Below, one piece after another: positions 1 through 8,023 of a stretch of 36,921 nucleotides of DNA (positions are counted from its first letter, which is position 1; every line of letters starts with the position of its first letter). The position numbers were made by a program, and so were the translations under genes. The notes under the pieces are model-generated. The model was not told the DNA's origin, did no database searches, and worked only from the letters and a program-made list of their open reading frames with translations. The stretch comes from Nocardioides mangrovicus (GTDB lineage: Bacteria > Actinomycetota > Actinomycetes > Propionibacteriales > Nocardioidaceae), in NCBI RefSeq assembly GCF_003674065.1, contig NZ_RDBE01000010.1, positions 999,990 to 1,036,910 on the forward strand, written 5' to 3'.

Positions 1-210
1 GGGGTGATGAACTCGCTGCCGCTGTTCATCTTCTCCACCGTGCGCAGCGGAGTGCCCGTCGCGATCCAGCGTGCCTTCGGCACCGCCTCGGTGCTGCTGC
101 TGCTCGTGCTGGCCCTCTTCGTCACCGCCCGGCTGCTGGCCCGCCCGCGTGGCGCCAAGCCGCCGCTGCGTGCTCGTCTCGTCCGCTCGCTCTCCCGGAG
201 GCCCTCGTGA
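1..210 (+). CDS. pstA: Phosphate ABC transporter permease PstA, C-terminal end (5' truncated by window)
   Basis: Only the last ~69 codons are present; the reading frame is open from the window edge to the TGA at 208-210. The visible part has one hydrophobic segment (VLLLLVLALFVTARLL) followed by a basic tail rich in Arg, which is how PstA permeases end. PstA is one of the two membrane subunits that carry phosphate through the inner membrane, powered by PstB. The assignment rests mostly on context: two PstS-like binding proteins and a clear pstB follow on the same strand. The stop overlaps the GTG start of the next gene (GTGA), so the two are translationally coupled. pstC would be expected just upstream, outside the window. 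Confidence 0.7.
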   Translation, partial: GVMNSLPLFIFSTVRSGVPVAIQRAFGTASVLLLLVLALFVTARLLARPRGAKPPLRARLVRSLSRRPS

Positions 211-1826
211 GCCGCTCGATCCGTCTCGCCCTCGCCCTGGCGCTGGCCGCCGTGTGCGTCGCCGCGGGCTCGCCGGCGTTCGCCATGCGCGATACGTCCT
301 ACGCCGAGATCGAGGGCTCCGGCTCCACCTGGAGCCAGGTGATCTTGCAGCAGTGGATCTCCGACGTGAACAGCCTCGGCATGCAGGTCACCTACAACGG
401 CAACGGCTCCTCCCAGGGCCGCAAGGACTTCGCCAACAACGTCACCGACTTCGGCATCTCCGAGATCCCGTTCCAGGGCACCGACCCGGTCACCCACCAG
501 GCCGACACCAGCAACGGCCGCCAGTACGCGTACCTGCCGATCGTGGCCGGTGGCACCGCGTTCACCTACCAGCTCAAGGTCGGCGGTCAGCAGGTGAAGA
601 ACCTGCGCCTGTCCGGCGAGACCATCGCGAAGATCTTCACCAACCAGATCACCAACTGGAACGACCCGGCGATCACCAAGGACAACAACGGCCGGGCCTT
701 CCCGGCGCTGCCGATCACGCCGGTCGTGCGCTCCGACGGCTCGGGCACGACGGCCCAGTTCACCCGCTACCTGGACACGATGTTCCCCGCCATCTGGCGG
801 CCCTACAACGGCCAGTCCGGGCTCACGTCGCAGTTCCCGCGCAAGGGCCGCCAGATCGCGGCGTCGGGCTCGGACCAGGTCATGAACACCATCGACGGCG
901 CCGCCGGCAACGGCACCATCGGCTACGTCGAGTACTCCTACCCGCTCAACGCCCACTACCCGGTGGTCAAGGTGCTCAACAACGGCGGCTACTACGTCGA
1001 GCCGACGCAGTACAACGTCGCGGTGGCGCTGACCAAGGCGCAGATCAACGACGACCCGAGCTCGCAGGACTACCTCACGCAGATCCTCAACAACGTCTAC
1101 ACCGACCCCGACCCGCGGGCCTACCCGCTGTCGTCGTACTCATACATGATCATCCCGACCGGGGCGAACGACCAGCGGATGACGACCGCGAAGCGGCAGA
1201 CGCTGGCCGACTTCATGTTCTACGGACTGTGCCAGGGGCAGGCCAAGGCGGGTCCGTACGGCTACTCCCCGCTGCCGCTGAACCTGGTGCAGGCCGGCTT
1301 CTCCCAGCTGGCCAAGCTCAAGACCGCCGACCCCGCGGTCGACCTCACCAGCCGCGACGTCACCAAGTGCAACAACCCGACCTTCGTGCCGGGCAACCTG
1401 TCGAAGAACCACTTGGCCGAGATCGCGCCGCAGCCGGCCGCGTGCGACAAGCAGGGGGCGGGCCCCTGCGGCTCGGCCACGGGCACCGGCAAGCCGTCGA
1501 CCGACGCCAACCAGCCCACGACGACCACCGCCGGCACCACCGCCGGCACCACCACCACCGCGGCGCCCGGCACCACCAGCGCTGCAGTCGATCCGACCAC
1601 GGGGCAGGCGGTCGCGGCCGCCGCGGTACCGAGCTCCGACGCCACGAACGCGGCCGCCACGGGCCAGGTCTACGCCAACCCGACGACGCTCGGCTCGAGC
1701 GACGCCGGTGACAAGAAGCTGTTCGGCTGGGTCTCGGCACTCGAGCTGCTGGCGCTGATCCTGCTGCCAGGCCTCTACGTCGCCGGCATGCGACGCCGCG
1801 CCGCGGTGAAGGCGGGCTCGCGATGA
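207..1826 (+). CDS. PstS-like phosphate-binding protein with C-terminal membrane anchor
   Basis: 539 residues. A signal peptide ends near residue 26 (SPAFA|M). The mature domain has PstS features: an EGSGSTW start, the NGNGSSQG loop and the SDGSGTTAQF loop, as in phosphate-binding substrate proteins. After about residue 400 comes a Cys-containing stretch, then a Thr/Ala/Gly linker near 437-460, encoded partly by a tandem 12-bp repeat at 1530-1553. One hydrophobic helix (about 505-525) follows, with an Arg/Lys tail (MRRRAAVKAGSR). That layout would tether the protein to the membrane at its C-terminus, unlike typical lipoprotein PstS. The GTG start is preceded by GGAGG at 197-201 and overlaps the pstA stop. 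The stop overlaps the next start (ATGA). Family is confident; phosphate as the real ligand is inferred from context. Confidence 0.8.
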   Translation: MSRSIRLALALALAAVCVAAGSPAFAMRDTSYAEIEGSGSTWSQVILQQWISDVNSLGMQVTYNGNGSSQGRKDFANNVTDFGISEIPFQGTDPVTHQADTSNGRQYAYLPIVAGGTAFTYQLKVGGQQVKNLRLSGETIAKIFTNQITNWNDPAITKDNNGRAFPALPITPVVRSDGSGTTAQFTRYLDTMFPAIWRPYNGQSGLTSQFPRKGRQIAASGSDQVMNTIDGAAGNGTIGYVEYSYPLNAHYPVVKVLNNGGYYVEPTQYNVAVALTKAQINDDPSSQDYLTQILNNVYTDPDPRAYPLSSYSYMIIPTGANDQRMTTAKRQTLADFMFYGLCQGQAKAGPYGYSPLPLNLVQAGFSQLAKLKTADPAVDLTSRDVTKCNNPTFVPGNLSKNHLAEIAPQPAACDKQGAGPCGSATGTGKPSTDANQPTTTTAGTTAGTTTTAAPGTTSAAVDPTTGQAVAAAAVPSSDATNAAATGQVYANPTTLGSSDAGDKKLFGWVSALELLALILLPGLYVAGMRRRAAVKAGSR

Positions 1827-4366
1827 GGCGCCTTCCGGCAGCGCTGTCGGCCTTCTTCCTCGCTGCCTTCGCGCTGGTGCCTGCTCTGGCGCCGGGCACG
1901 GCCGGCGCGGCGCAGGCCGCCGGCTCCGACGCCTGGTCGGCCACCCACCACCTCACCCGCGATCTGGTCGACGCCTCCGGCACGACCACCACCGCGGACT
2001 CGCGCGACGTCACCGTCAGCGTCGATAAGCACACCGACCTGCAGGCCCGCGAGCGGATCAACGTCTCCTGGAGCGGGGCGCACCCCTCGGGCGGCCGGGC
2101 GGCGAACCCCTTCGGCGTCGACGGCCTCAACCAGGAGTACCCGGTGCTGCTCATGGAGTGCCGGGGCCTGGACGACCCGAGCCTGCCCGCCGACCAGCAG
2201 CTGTCGCCGAGCACGTGCTGGACCAACACCTGGAACGAGCGCACCGAGAAGGCCGACGCCACGCAGGCGCCCTGGCGCCACGACAAGTACGCCGACCCCG
2301 CCGACACCGGCGCCCTCTCGGGGGTCTCGTCGCTGCCGGCGGACTGCACGGACACCACGTTGTCGGTCCACATCACCCCGTTCGTCAGCGCCGCCGGCAA
2401 GACGTTCTCGGGCTGCAGCGAGACGACGATGCCGCCGGAGGCGGCGGTCGGCTCGGCCGACCCGCCCAACGAGATCTCGGCCTTCACCGACGGCAACGGC
2501 AACGGCAGCGCCGCCTTCGAGGTGCGCACCGACGCCGAGAACGAGTCGCTGGGCTGCTCGCACACGGTGGCCTGCTCGCTGGTCGTGGTGCCGATCGAGG
2601 GCATCAGCTGCGCCGACGCCGACACCGCGTGCAACAAGACCGGCGCCTTCGACCCCGGCAGCAACAACTTCGGCAACCTGCTCACCCCCGACCTCGCGGT
2701 CTCGCCCTACCTGTGGTGGTCGCCGTCGAACTGGCGCAACCGCTTCAGCGTCCCGCTGGAGTTCGCGCTGCCGCCGAGCACCTGCCAGCTGCTGGGCAGC
2801 GGCACCCCCGTGACGTTCTACGGCTCGGCGCTGATGCGCCAGGCCACGCTGCAGTGGGCGCCGGCGTACTGCTTGGACAAGAAGCGGTTCAACTGGCAGG
2901 CCAACACGATGCCCGACGACGCCGCGTTCGCGCTGATGGCCAGCGGCGGCGCCGACGCCGCGCTCGTGACCGGTCCGCGCAAGCCCGACGACAAGACCGT
3001 GAAGGTCGGCTTCGCGCCGACCGCGGTGAGCGGGTTCGGTATCGCCTTCGACATCGACAAGCCCGACAACGGCGGCCAGGAGGACAGCCTCGAGCTCAAC
3101 GCCCGGCTGCTGGCCAAGCTGCTGACGATGTCCTACCCGGCCTCGAGCCTGGGGCAGCAGCGGCCGGGGCTGGCCACCAACCCGATCTCGCTCAACCTCG
3201 ACCCCGAGTTCCAGCAGCTCAACCCCGGTCTCGACGCGGTGCACTCCTCCGAGGCCGCCTCGACGCTGCTCTCGCTGTCGACCTCCTCCGACGTCATCAA
3301 GGCCATCACCTCCTACATCGAGGCCGACCCCGATGCCAAGGCCTTCATGAAGGGCAAGGCCGACCCGTGGGGTATGACCGTCAACCCGGCGTACAAGAAC
3401 CTCAAGCTGCCGGTGAGCACCTGGCCGATCCTCGACACCTTCGTGCCGTCGACGCCGGGCCAGGCCTGCCTGGCCAACAATCCGGCGCCCTACCTGCCCA
3501 AGGTCGCCGCCCCGGTCAGCTCCTTCCAGCAGATCTCGACCGCGATGATCCTCAGCTGGCCGAACGTCAACACGGTCTGCGACACCGACACCAACACCGG
3601 CCTGTACAAGCTCGGCCGCATCCCGCCGCAGGGCGTCGGCAGCCGGTTCATGCTCGGCCTGGTCACGCTCGGCGACGCCGCTCGCTACGGGCTGCCGGTG
3701 GCCTCGTTGCAGGCCGCCCCCGGCAGCTACGTCGCCCCCGACACCGCGGGTCTCTCGGCGGCCGTGGCGCTGGCCCAGCAGACCGGCGGCAAGCAGGGCG
3801 CCTTCAGCCTCGACCAGGCGCGGGTCCGCAAGAGCCGTACGGCGTACCCGGGGATGCTCGTGGTCTCCACCGCCGCGCGCACGTCGGGCATGGACAAGGA
3901 CGCCGCCAAGCGCGTCGCCCAGTTCATCGACATCTCCACCACTCAGGGGCAGGTGCCCGGCCGCGGCAACGGACAGCTGCCGCAGGGCTACCTGCCCATC
4001 ACCAAGAAGGGCGTGACGGCCAAGCTGTACGCCGCCGACCAGCGCACGAAGGCGGCGGTGCTGGCCCAGAAGGCGCCGGCCGTGGCCAAGCCCAAGGTGG
4101 CCGAGCCGGCTGCCGCGCCTGCCCCGGCGGCGGCCGCGCCCGCCTCGGCACCGGCGTCCGCACCGGCGGCTCCGAAGGCGGTGACCCCGAAGGCGTCCCA
4201 GCCGGTGACCGCGAAGACCCAGCTGGTCGCGCGCACCGCGCCGACCCGGTCGGGCACCGGCGGGATGCTGCTGCCCGGGCTGCTCTTCCTCGGGTTGGTC
4301 GGTGGCCTCGTGGCCGCGCTCACCCGGTTCCTCGGGCGCGCCGCAGCGAGCGGAGGGCGATCGTGA
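1823..4366 (+). CDS. Large exported, C-terminally anchored protein of unknown function
   Basis: 847 residues and not recognised by name. A Sec signal peptide is visible (MRRLPAALSAFFLAAFALVPAL, likely cut near residues 29-32). The ectodomain is long and has many Cys residues that could form disulfides. The middle third (about 370-560) has short stretches reminiscent of solute-binding proteins, but nothing decisive. From about 752 to 800 there is an Ala/Pro/Lys-rich linker, then one membrane helix (about 815-834) and an Arg-containing tail. No LPXTG motif is seen. It overlaps its upstream neighbour by ATGA and its downstream neighbour by GTGA, so it is co-translated with a PstS-like protein and a sortase-like protein. 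A role in surface phosphate capture or in organising the envelope around the Pst system is inference. Confidence 0.75.
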   Translation: MRRLPAALSAFFLAAFALVPALAPGTAGAAQAAGSDAWSATHHLTRDLVDASGTTTTADSRDVTVSVDKHTDLQARERINVSWSGAHPSGGRAANPFGVDGLNQEYPVLLMECRGLDDPSLPADQQLSPSTCWTNTWNERTEKADATQAPWRHDKYADPADTGALSGVSSLPADCTDTTLSVHITPFVSAAGKTFSGCSETTMPPEAAVGSADPPNEISAFTDGNGNGSAAFEVRTDAENESLGCSHTVACSLVVVPIEGISCADADTACNKTGAFDPGSNNFGNLLTPDLAVSPYLWWSPSNWRNRFSVPLEFALPPSTCQLLGSGTPVTFYGSALMRQATLQWAPAYCLDKKRFNWQANTMPDDAAFALMASGGADAALVTGPRKPDDKTVKVGFAPTAVSGFGIAFDIDKPDNGGQEDSLELNARLLAKLLTMSYPASSLGQQRPGLATNPISLNLDPEFQQLNPGLDAVHSSEAASTLLSLSTSSDVIKAITSYIEADPDAKAFMKGKADPWGMTVNPAYKNLKLPVSTWPILDTFVPSTPGQACLANNPAPYLPKVAAPVSSFQQISTAMILSWPNVNTVCDTDTNTGLYKLGRIPPQGVGSRFMLGLVTLGDAARYGLPVASLQAAPGSYVAPDTAGLSAAVALAQQTGGKQGAFSLDQARVRKSRTAYPGMLVVSTAARTSGMDKDAAKRVAQFIDISTTQGQVPGRGNGQLPQGYLPITKKGVTAKLYAADQRTKAAVLAQKAPAVAKPKVAEPAAAPAPAAAAPASAPASAPAAPKAVTPKASQPVTAKTQLVARTAPTRSGTGGMLLPGLLFLGLVGGLVAALTRFLGRAAASGGRS

Positions 4367-5313
4367 GCGCCGCGACCGTCGGCCCCACCCCGGCCCCCAG
4401 CCCCACGCCCACGTCGGCCCCCACGTCGGCGCCGGCCGCACCGCGCCGGCAGCCGCGCCCGCAGGTGCGGGCGGGCAGCACCGCCGAGGCGTGGAGCCTG
4501 GTCTCGACCTGGTTCGCGCTGCTGGCCGTGGTGTGCCTGTGGCTGGTCGTGCAGCTGCCGTTCCTCAGCGTGCTCTCGCACAACCGCGCCCAGGCCCTCC
4601 TCTACCCGCAGCTGCGCACCGATCTCGCCTCGGCCACCGCGCCCACCGGCGGCGTCATCACGCCGGGCACGCCGGTCTCGCTGCTGACCATCCCCACGAT
4701 CGGGCTGCGCCAGGTGGTCGTCGAGGGCACTACCGGCACCGTGCTGCGTGCCGGGCCGGGGCACCTCGCCAGCACGGTGCTGCCCGGTCAGAGCGGCATC
4801 TCGGTGGTGATGGGGCGCGCCTCCACCTACGGCGCTCCGTTCGGCTCGATCACGAAGCTGCACCCTGGCGACGAGGCCGTCGTGCAGATGAGCCAGGGCC
4901 GTGTGGTCTACCGGGTCCAAGACGTGCGCCACGCCGGCGACCCCGTGCCCGCCGCCGTCACCGGCGCCCAGAGCAGGCTGACCCTGGTCACCGCGGAGGG
5001 CAGCGGCGCGCTGGCCTGGCTGCGTCCCACCACCGCCGTGTACGTCGACGCCGTGGCGACGAAGGGCTTCCAGCCCGGCGGCGGCCAGCCGGCCTCCGTC
5101 GACGCCGGACAGCTGCCGATGGGCACCGACTCCTCCGCGCTCCCCGTGCTCGCGCTGTGCCTGGCGCTGCTGCTGGGCGCGGCGTACGTCGTCACCGTCG
5201 CCTGGCACCGCTTCTCCCACGCCCTGGTGTGGGTGGTGGCCTCGCCGGTGGTGCTGACGCTGGCCTGGTTCACCACCGACACCACGGCGCGGCTGCTCCC
5301 GAACCTGATGTGA
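4363..5313 (+). CDS. Membrane protein with a sortase-like domain lacking catalytic residues
   Basis: 316 residues, GTG start with GGAGGG at 4352-4357. A Pro/Thr/Ala-rich N-terminus (1-37) precedes a membrane helix at about 44-64. Residues about 100-235 follow the order of sortase motifs: IPTIGLRQVVVEG, LRAGPGH, STYGAPFG, LHPGDE and LTLVTAEG. In active sortases the segment before TYGAPF is GHR and carries the catalytic His; here it is G151-R152-A153. The catalytic Cys follows LTLTT; here the position is Ala211. The usual Arg site seems to be Ala225, though Arg221 lies nearby. Two further hydrophobic helices end the protein (about 254-300). It is therefore probably a non-catalytic, sortase-fold membrane protein. 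It is coupled to the preceding 847-residue protein and lies inside the pst locus. The motif order supports the family; the loss of catalysis is read directly from the sequence. Confidence 0.7.
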   Translation: MSAATVGPTPAPSPTPTSAPTSAPAAPRRQPRPQVRAGSTAEAWSLVSTWFALLAVVCLWLVVQLPFLSVLSHNRAQALLYPQLRTDLASATAPTGGVITPGTPVSLLTIPTIGLRQVVVEGTTGTVLRAGPGHLASTVLPGQSGISVVMGRASTYGAPFGSITKLHPGDEAVVQMSQGRVVYRVQDVRHAGDPVPAAVTGAQSRLTLVTAEGSGALAWLRPTTAVYVDAVATKGFQPGGGQPASVDAGQLPMGTDSSALPVLALCLALLLGAAYVVTVAWHRFSHALVWVVASPVVLTLAWFTTDTTARLLPNLM

Positions 5314-5372
5314 GCCGTTCTCGGCGGCTCACCTGGACCCACAACTGAAGACGCACCACGCGCAAGGCCCGA

Positions 5373-5396
5373 GGGCGGCCGCGGCAACGACCGCCC
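5373..5396 (+). terminator. Hairpin after the sortase-like gene
   Basis: GGGCGG at 5373-5378 pairs with CCGCCC at 5391-5396, with two more inner pairs and a six-base loop. It lies in the 146-bp gap between the sortase-like gene and the next pstS-like gene. There is no T-run after it, so it could be a weak terminator or a processing site. The rest of the gap contains no open frame of note. Confidence 0.3.
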
Positions 5397-5459
5397 CCGG
5401 TGTGAAGGACAGATCGACTCACCTATCCGCGCATGACCGTACATCGGGAGAGAACAACG

Positions 5460-7088
5460 ATGTTTGCGAACAAACTCCGCGCCGGGATCGCGGTGACCGC
5501 CCTGGTCGCCTCGGGTCTGGCCATCGGGGCTCCGGCCCTGGCCGACCCCAACAACGGCACCGTCCAGTTCACGCCCGGTGCGGGTGACTTCGTGGGTGTC
5601 GGCTCCGACACCACGCAGTTCGTCATGAAGGACCTGGCCGACGCCTTCAACAACGGTCTGAGCACCGGTCGCATCGGTTCGTGGGACGCCTGCACCTACG
5701 CGGCGAACACGACCTACCCGTGCACCGGTGCCACCTCGACCACGGCCCCCATCACCATCCGCAGCAACGCCGTGACCGGTGGCACCAACTCGATCGCCCG
5801 ACCGAACGGCTCCGGCGCCGGCAAGGCGTTGCTCTACAGCCCCAGCAACCCCAGCGTCGACTTCGCCCGCTCCTCCTCCGGCCTCTCGACGGCCGAGACC
5901 AACGCCGGTCTGGTCGCCTACCCCTTCGCCGTCGACTACCTGACGACGGTGGTCTCGGCGTCGGTCGCGTCCAACGCTCCGACCGCGCTGTCCATCGGTC
6001 AGGTGCTGGGCATCTACAACGGCACCTTCACCAACTGGGCTCAGCTCGGTGGCAACAACGCCCCGATCCACCCCTACATCCCGCAGACCGGTTCGGGCAC
6101 CAGGACGTTCTTCCTGGCCCAGCTGCAGGCGGCCAACGGCGGTGTGGCCCCGACCCTGGCCAGCAACGTCGTGGAGACCCAGGAGCACGACCCGACCGCG
6201 ATCAAGAACGACCCCGACGCCGTCGCACCCTTCTCGCGGGGTCGCGCCGACTCCACGGTGCGGGTCGAGAACGGCTGGGTCGCGCAGCGCGCGGTCTACA
6301 ACGTCGTGCGGGGCAACGCCTCCACGGCTCTGCTCAACCTGTTCCAGCAGACCAGCTCGAACAACAGCTTCCTGTGCAGCAGCGCGGCGACCAGCATCAT
6401 CGAGAACGACGGCTTCCGCCAGATGGCGCTCGCCGGCAGCGGTGGTAGCTGCGGCGTGGCCACGACGGCCAGCACGTCCAACTTCACCGTCAACCCGGCC
6501 GGGCAGAGCAGCGGCGTCCCGACCACCCAGAGCTCGCTGAGCGTCACCGGCGGCGTCCGTGTCTTCGGGGCGGGCTCCAACGCGGTCATCACCGTGGCCA
6601 ACGGCGGCACCGGCTTCGTCTCCATCAACGGACGTGGCTTCACCGGCGTCGGCGCGGTCAGCGGCACCCAGGCCAGCATCGCGATCCCCTCGAGCCTGCC
6701 GGCCGGCACCTACCCGATCACCGCCAGCTACTCCGGTGACGCCACCCACCTGGGCAGCAGCAACACCGGCTCGCTGACCGTCACCCGCGCCGGCAGCGCC
6801 ATCACCGGCGTGAAGGTGAAGCTGGCCAAGGCCAAGAAGCACCACAAGGCCACGAAGTACACCGCCACGGTGCGCATCGCCGCGGCCGGCGTGACGCCGA
6901 CCGGCGCGGTGGTCATCAAGAAGGGCGCCAAGACGATCGGCGTCGGCTCGCTGCGCAACGGCGTCGCGACCATCTCCTTCAAGATCGCCAAGCTCAAGAA
7001 GGGCAAGAACAAGCTCACCGTGAGCTACGTCGGCGACGGCAACGTCGTCGGCGTGGCCAAGACCATCACGGTCAAGCGCAAGAAGTAG
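5460..7088 (+). CDS. Secreted PstS-like phosphate-binding protein with two Ig-like modules
   Basis: 542 residues. The ATG at 5460 is chosen because it gives a clean signal peptide (cut after APALA, near 28) and has a GGGAGAGA ribosome site just upstream; an in-frame ATG at 5433 is less likely. The first ~345 residues are PstS-like: GVGSDTTQFV, a central SSSGLS and the TGSGTRTFF loop are ligand-loop features. Two beta-rich, Ig-like repeats follow. The first (about 350-445) has the SLPAGTYPITASYSGDATH pattern of bacterial Ig-like domains. The second (about 446-542) is very rich in Lys and ends KTITVKRKK. There is no lipobox and no membrane helix, so the protein is probably secreted or held in the wall by the basic Ig module. 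It probably hands phosphate to the Pst permease, or stores it near the surface. Confidence 0.8.
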   Translation: MFANKLRAGIAVTALVASGLAIGAPALADPNNGTVQFTPGAGDFVGVGSDTTQFVMKDLADAFNNGLSTGRIGSWDACTYAANTTYPCTGATSTTAPITIRSNAVTGGTNSIARPNGSGAGKALLYSPSNPSVDFARSSSGLSTAETNAGLVAYPFAVDYLTTVVSASVASNAPTALSIGQVLGIYNGTFTNWAQLGGNNAPIHPYIPQTGSGTRTFFLAQLQAANGGVAPTLASNVVETQEHDPTAIKNDPDAVAPFSRGRADSTVRVENGWVAQRAVYNVVRGNASTALLNLFQQTSSNNSFLCSSAATSIIENDGFRQMALAGSGGSCGVATTASTSNFTVNPAGQSSGVPTTQSSLSVTGGVRVFGAGSNAVITVANGGTGFVSINGRGFTGVGAVSGTQASIAIPSSLPAGTYPITASYSGDATHLGSSNTGSLTVTRAGSAITGVKVKLAKAKKHHKATKYTATVRIAAAGVTPTGAVVIKKGAKTIGVGSLRNGVATISFKIAKLKKGKNKLTVSYVGDGNVVGVAKTITVKRKK

Positions 7089-7099
7089 CACCGTCCGAC

Positions 7100-7134
7100 C
7101 CGGTGGGCCGGGGCACTCCGCCCCGGCCCACCGG
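7100..7134 (+). terminator. Perfect 15-bp hairpin between pstS-like gene and pstB
   Basis: Bases 7100-7114 are the exact reverse complement of 7120-7134, with a five-base loop (ACTCC). It starts 11 bases after the pstS-like stop codon. It has no T-run. In an operon this could stop part of the transcripts or protect the 3' end of pstS mRNA, giving more binding protein than ATPase. Confidence 0.75.
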
Positions 7135-7159
7135 CGTTCCCCACCAGCGTTCCCCACCA
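7134..7159 (+). repeat. Tandem 13-bp duplication before pstB
   Basis: GCGTTCCCCACCA occurs twice with no gap (7134-7146 and 7147-7159). The last A of the second copy begins the AGGAG ribosome site of pstB (7159-7163). It looks like a recent slippage or duplication event between the hairpin and the ribosome site. Confidence 0.9.
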
Positions 7160-7168
7160 GGAGTCACC

Positions 7169-8023
7169 GTGAGCCTCTTCGCCGACGACCAGACCACCCT
7201 GCTGCCGGCGCACCCCGGCGACCAGCCCGACCGGCCCGGTCACGCCGGGCTCGCCGAGCTGGAGGCCCGGGAGATCTCGGCCTGGTTCGGCGAGCGCCAG
7301 GTGCTCGACCGGGTGTCCCTGACGATGCCGGCCGGCGGCATCACCGCCCTCATCGGGCCCTCGGGCTGCGGCAAGTCCACGTTCCTGCGCATCCTCAACC
7401 GGATGCACGAGCTCGTGCCCTCGGCGCAGCTGGCCGGGGAGGTGCTGCTCGACGGCGTCGACCTCTACGACCCTGAGTTCCGGCTCACCGCCGCCCGCCG
7501 TGCGATCGGGATGGTGTTCCAGAAGCCCAACCCGTTCCCGGCGATGTCGATCCAGGAGAACGTGCTCGCCGGGCTGAAGCTCACCGGCACCAGGGCCGGC
7601 CGCGCCGAGAAGGACGAGCTGGTCGAGTCCTGCCTGACCCGGGCGGGGCTGTGGACCGAGGTGCGCGACCGCCTCGACGCCCCCGGTGGCGGTCTCTCCG
7701 GCGGTCAGCAGCAGCGGCTGTGCATCGCCCGCTCGCTGGCCATCAGGCCGCGGGTGCTGCTGATGGACGAGCCGTGCTCGGCGCTGGACCCGACCTCCAC
7801 CCGGGTCATCGAGGAGACGATGCTCGACCTGGCCCGCGAGGTCACGATCGTGATCGTCACCCACAACATGCAGCAGGCCGCGCGGGTCTCCGACACCTGC
7901 GCCTTCTTCCTCGCCTCCCACGGCACCCCCGGCGTCATCGTGGAGCACGGCGACACCTACGCGATGTTCAACGCCCCCCAGGACCAGCGCACGAACGACT
8001 ACGTCAACGGCCGCTTCGGGTGA
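7169..8023 (+). CDS. pstB: Phosphate ABC transporter ATP-binding protein PstB
   Basis: 284 residues. It supplies ATP energy to the PstCA permease. All ABC motifs are visible: Walker A GPSGCGKST, Q-loop VFQKPNPFP (the KPNPFP form is typical of PstB), signature LSGGQQQR, Walker B VLLMDEP and the switch His in VTHNMQQA. The GTG start at 7169 is set by AGGAG at 7159-7163, five bases upstream. The N-terminus has about 30 extra residues before the ABC fold. The length is slightly above the ~255-260 usual for PstB. The stop overlaps the next gene's GTG (GTGA). No phoU lies nearby in the window. This gene anchors the identity of the whole locus. Confidence 0.95.
   Translation: MSLFADDQTTLLPAHPGDQPDRPGHAGLAELEAREISAWFGERQVLDRVSLTMPAGGITALIGPSGCGKSTFLRILNRMHELVPSAQLAGEVLLDGVDLYDPEFRLTAARRAIGMVFQKPNPFPAMSIQENVLAGLKLTGTRAGRAEKDELVESCLTRAGLWTEVRDRLDAPGGGLSGGQQQRLCIARSLAIRPRVLLMDEPCSALDPTSTRVIEETMLDLAREVTIVIVTHNMQQAARVSDTCAFFLASHGTPGVIVEHGDTYAMFNAPQDQRTNDYVNGRFG

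Noticed and set aside
1730-1826. LPXTG-type sorting signal at the C-termini of the anchored PstS-like and 847-residue proteins
   Set aside because: Both end in a hydrophobic helix and basic tail, but neither has an LPXTG-like motif before it, so they look like simple membrane anchors.
2158-4362. Long upstream extension of the sortase-like frame
   Set aside because: The upstream part is Arg/Ala/Gly-rich shadow sequence of the 847-residue gene. The GTG at 4363 with GGAGGG gives a sensible N-terminus.
1775-4441. Very long minus-strand open frame (888 codons) opposite the anchored-protein genes
   Set aside because: It is Arg/Gly/His-rich with no motif, a common shadow in GC-rich DNA. The plus-strand frames have signal peptides and coupled starts.
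5327-5427. Two PHO-box-like 11-mers (5327-5337 and 5417-5427, both with CTCACCT) before the second pstS-like gene
   Set aside because: PHO boxes come as adjacent direct repeats; these are 90 bases apart, match only about 9 and 7 of 11 positions, and their neighbours do not match.
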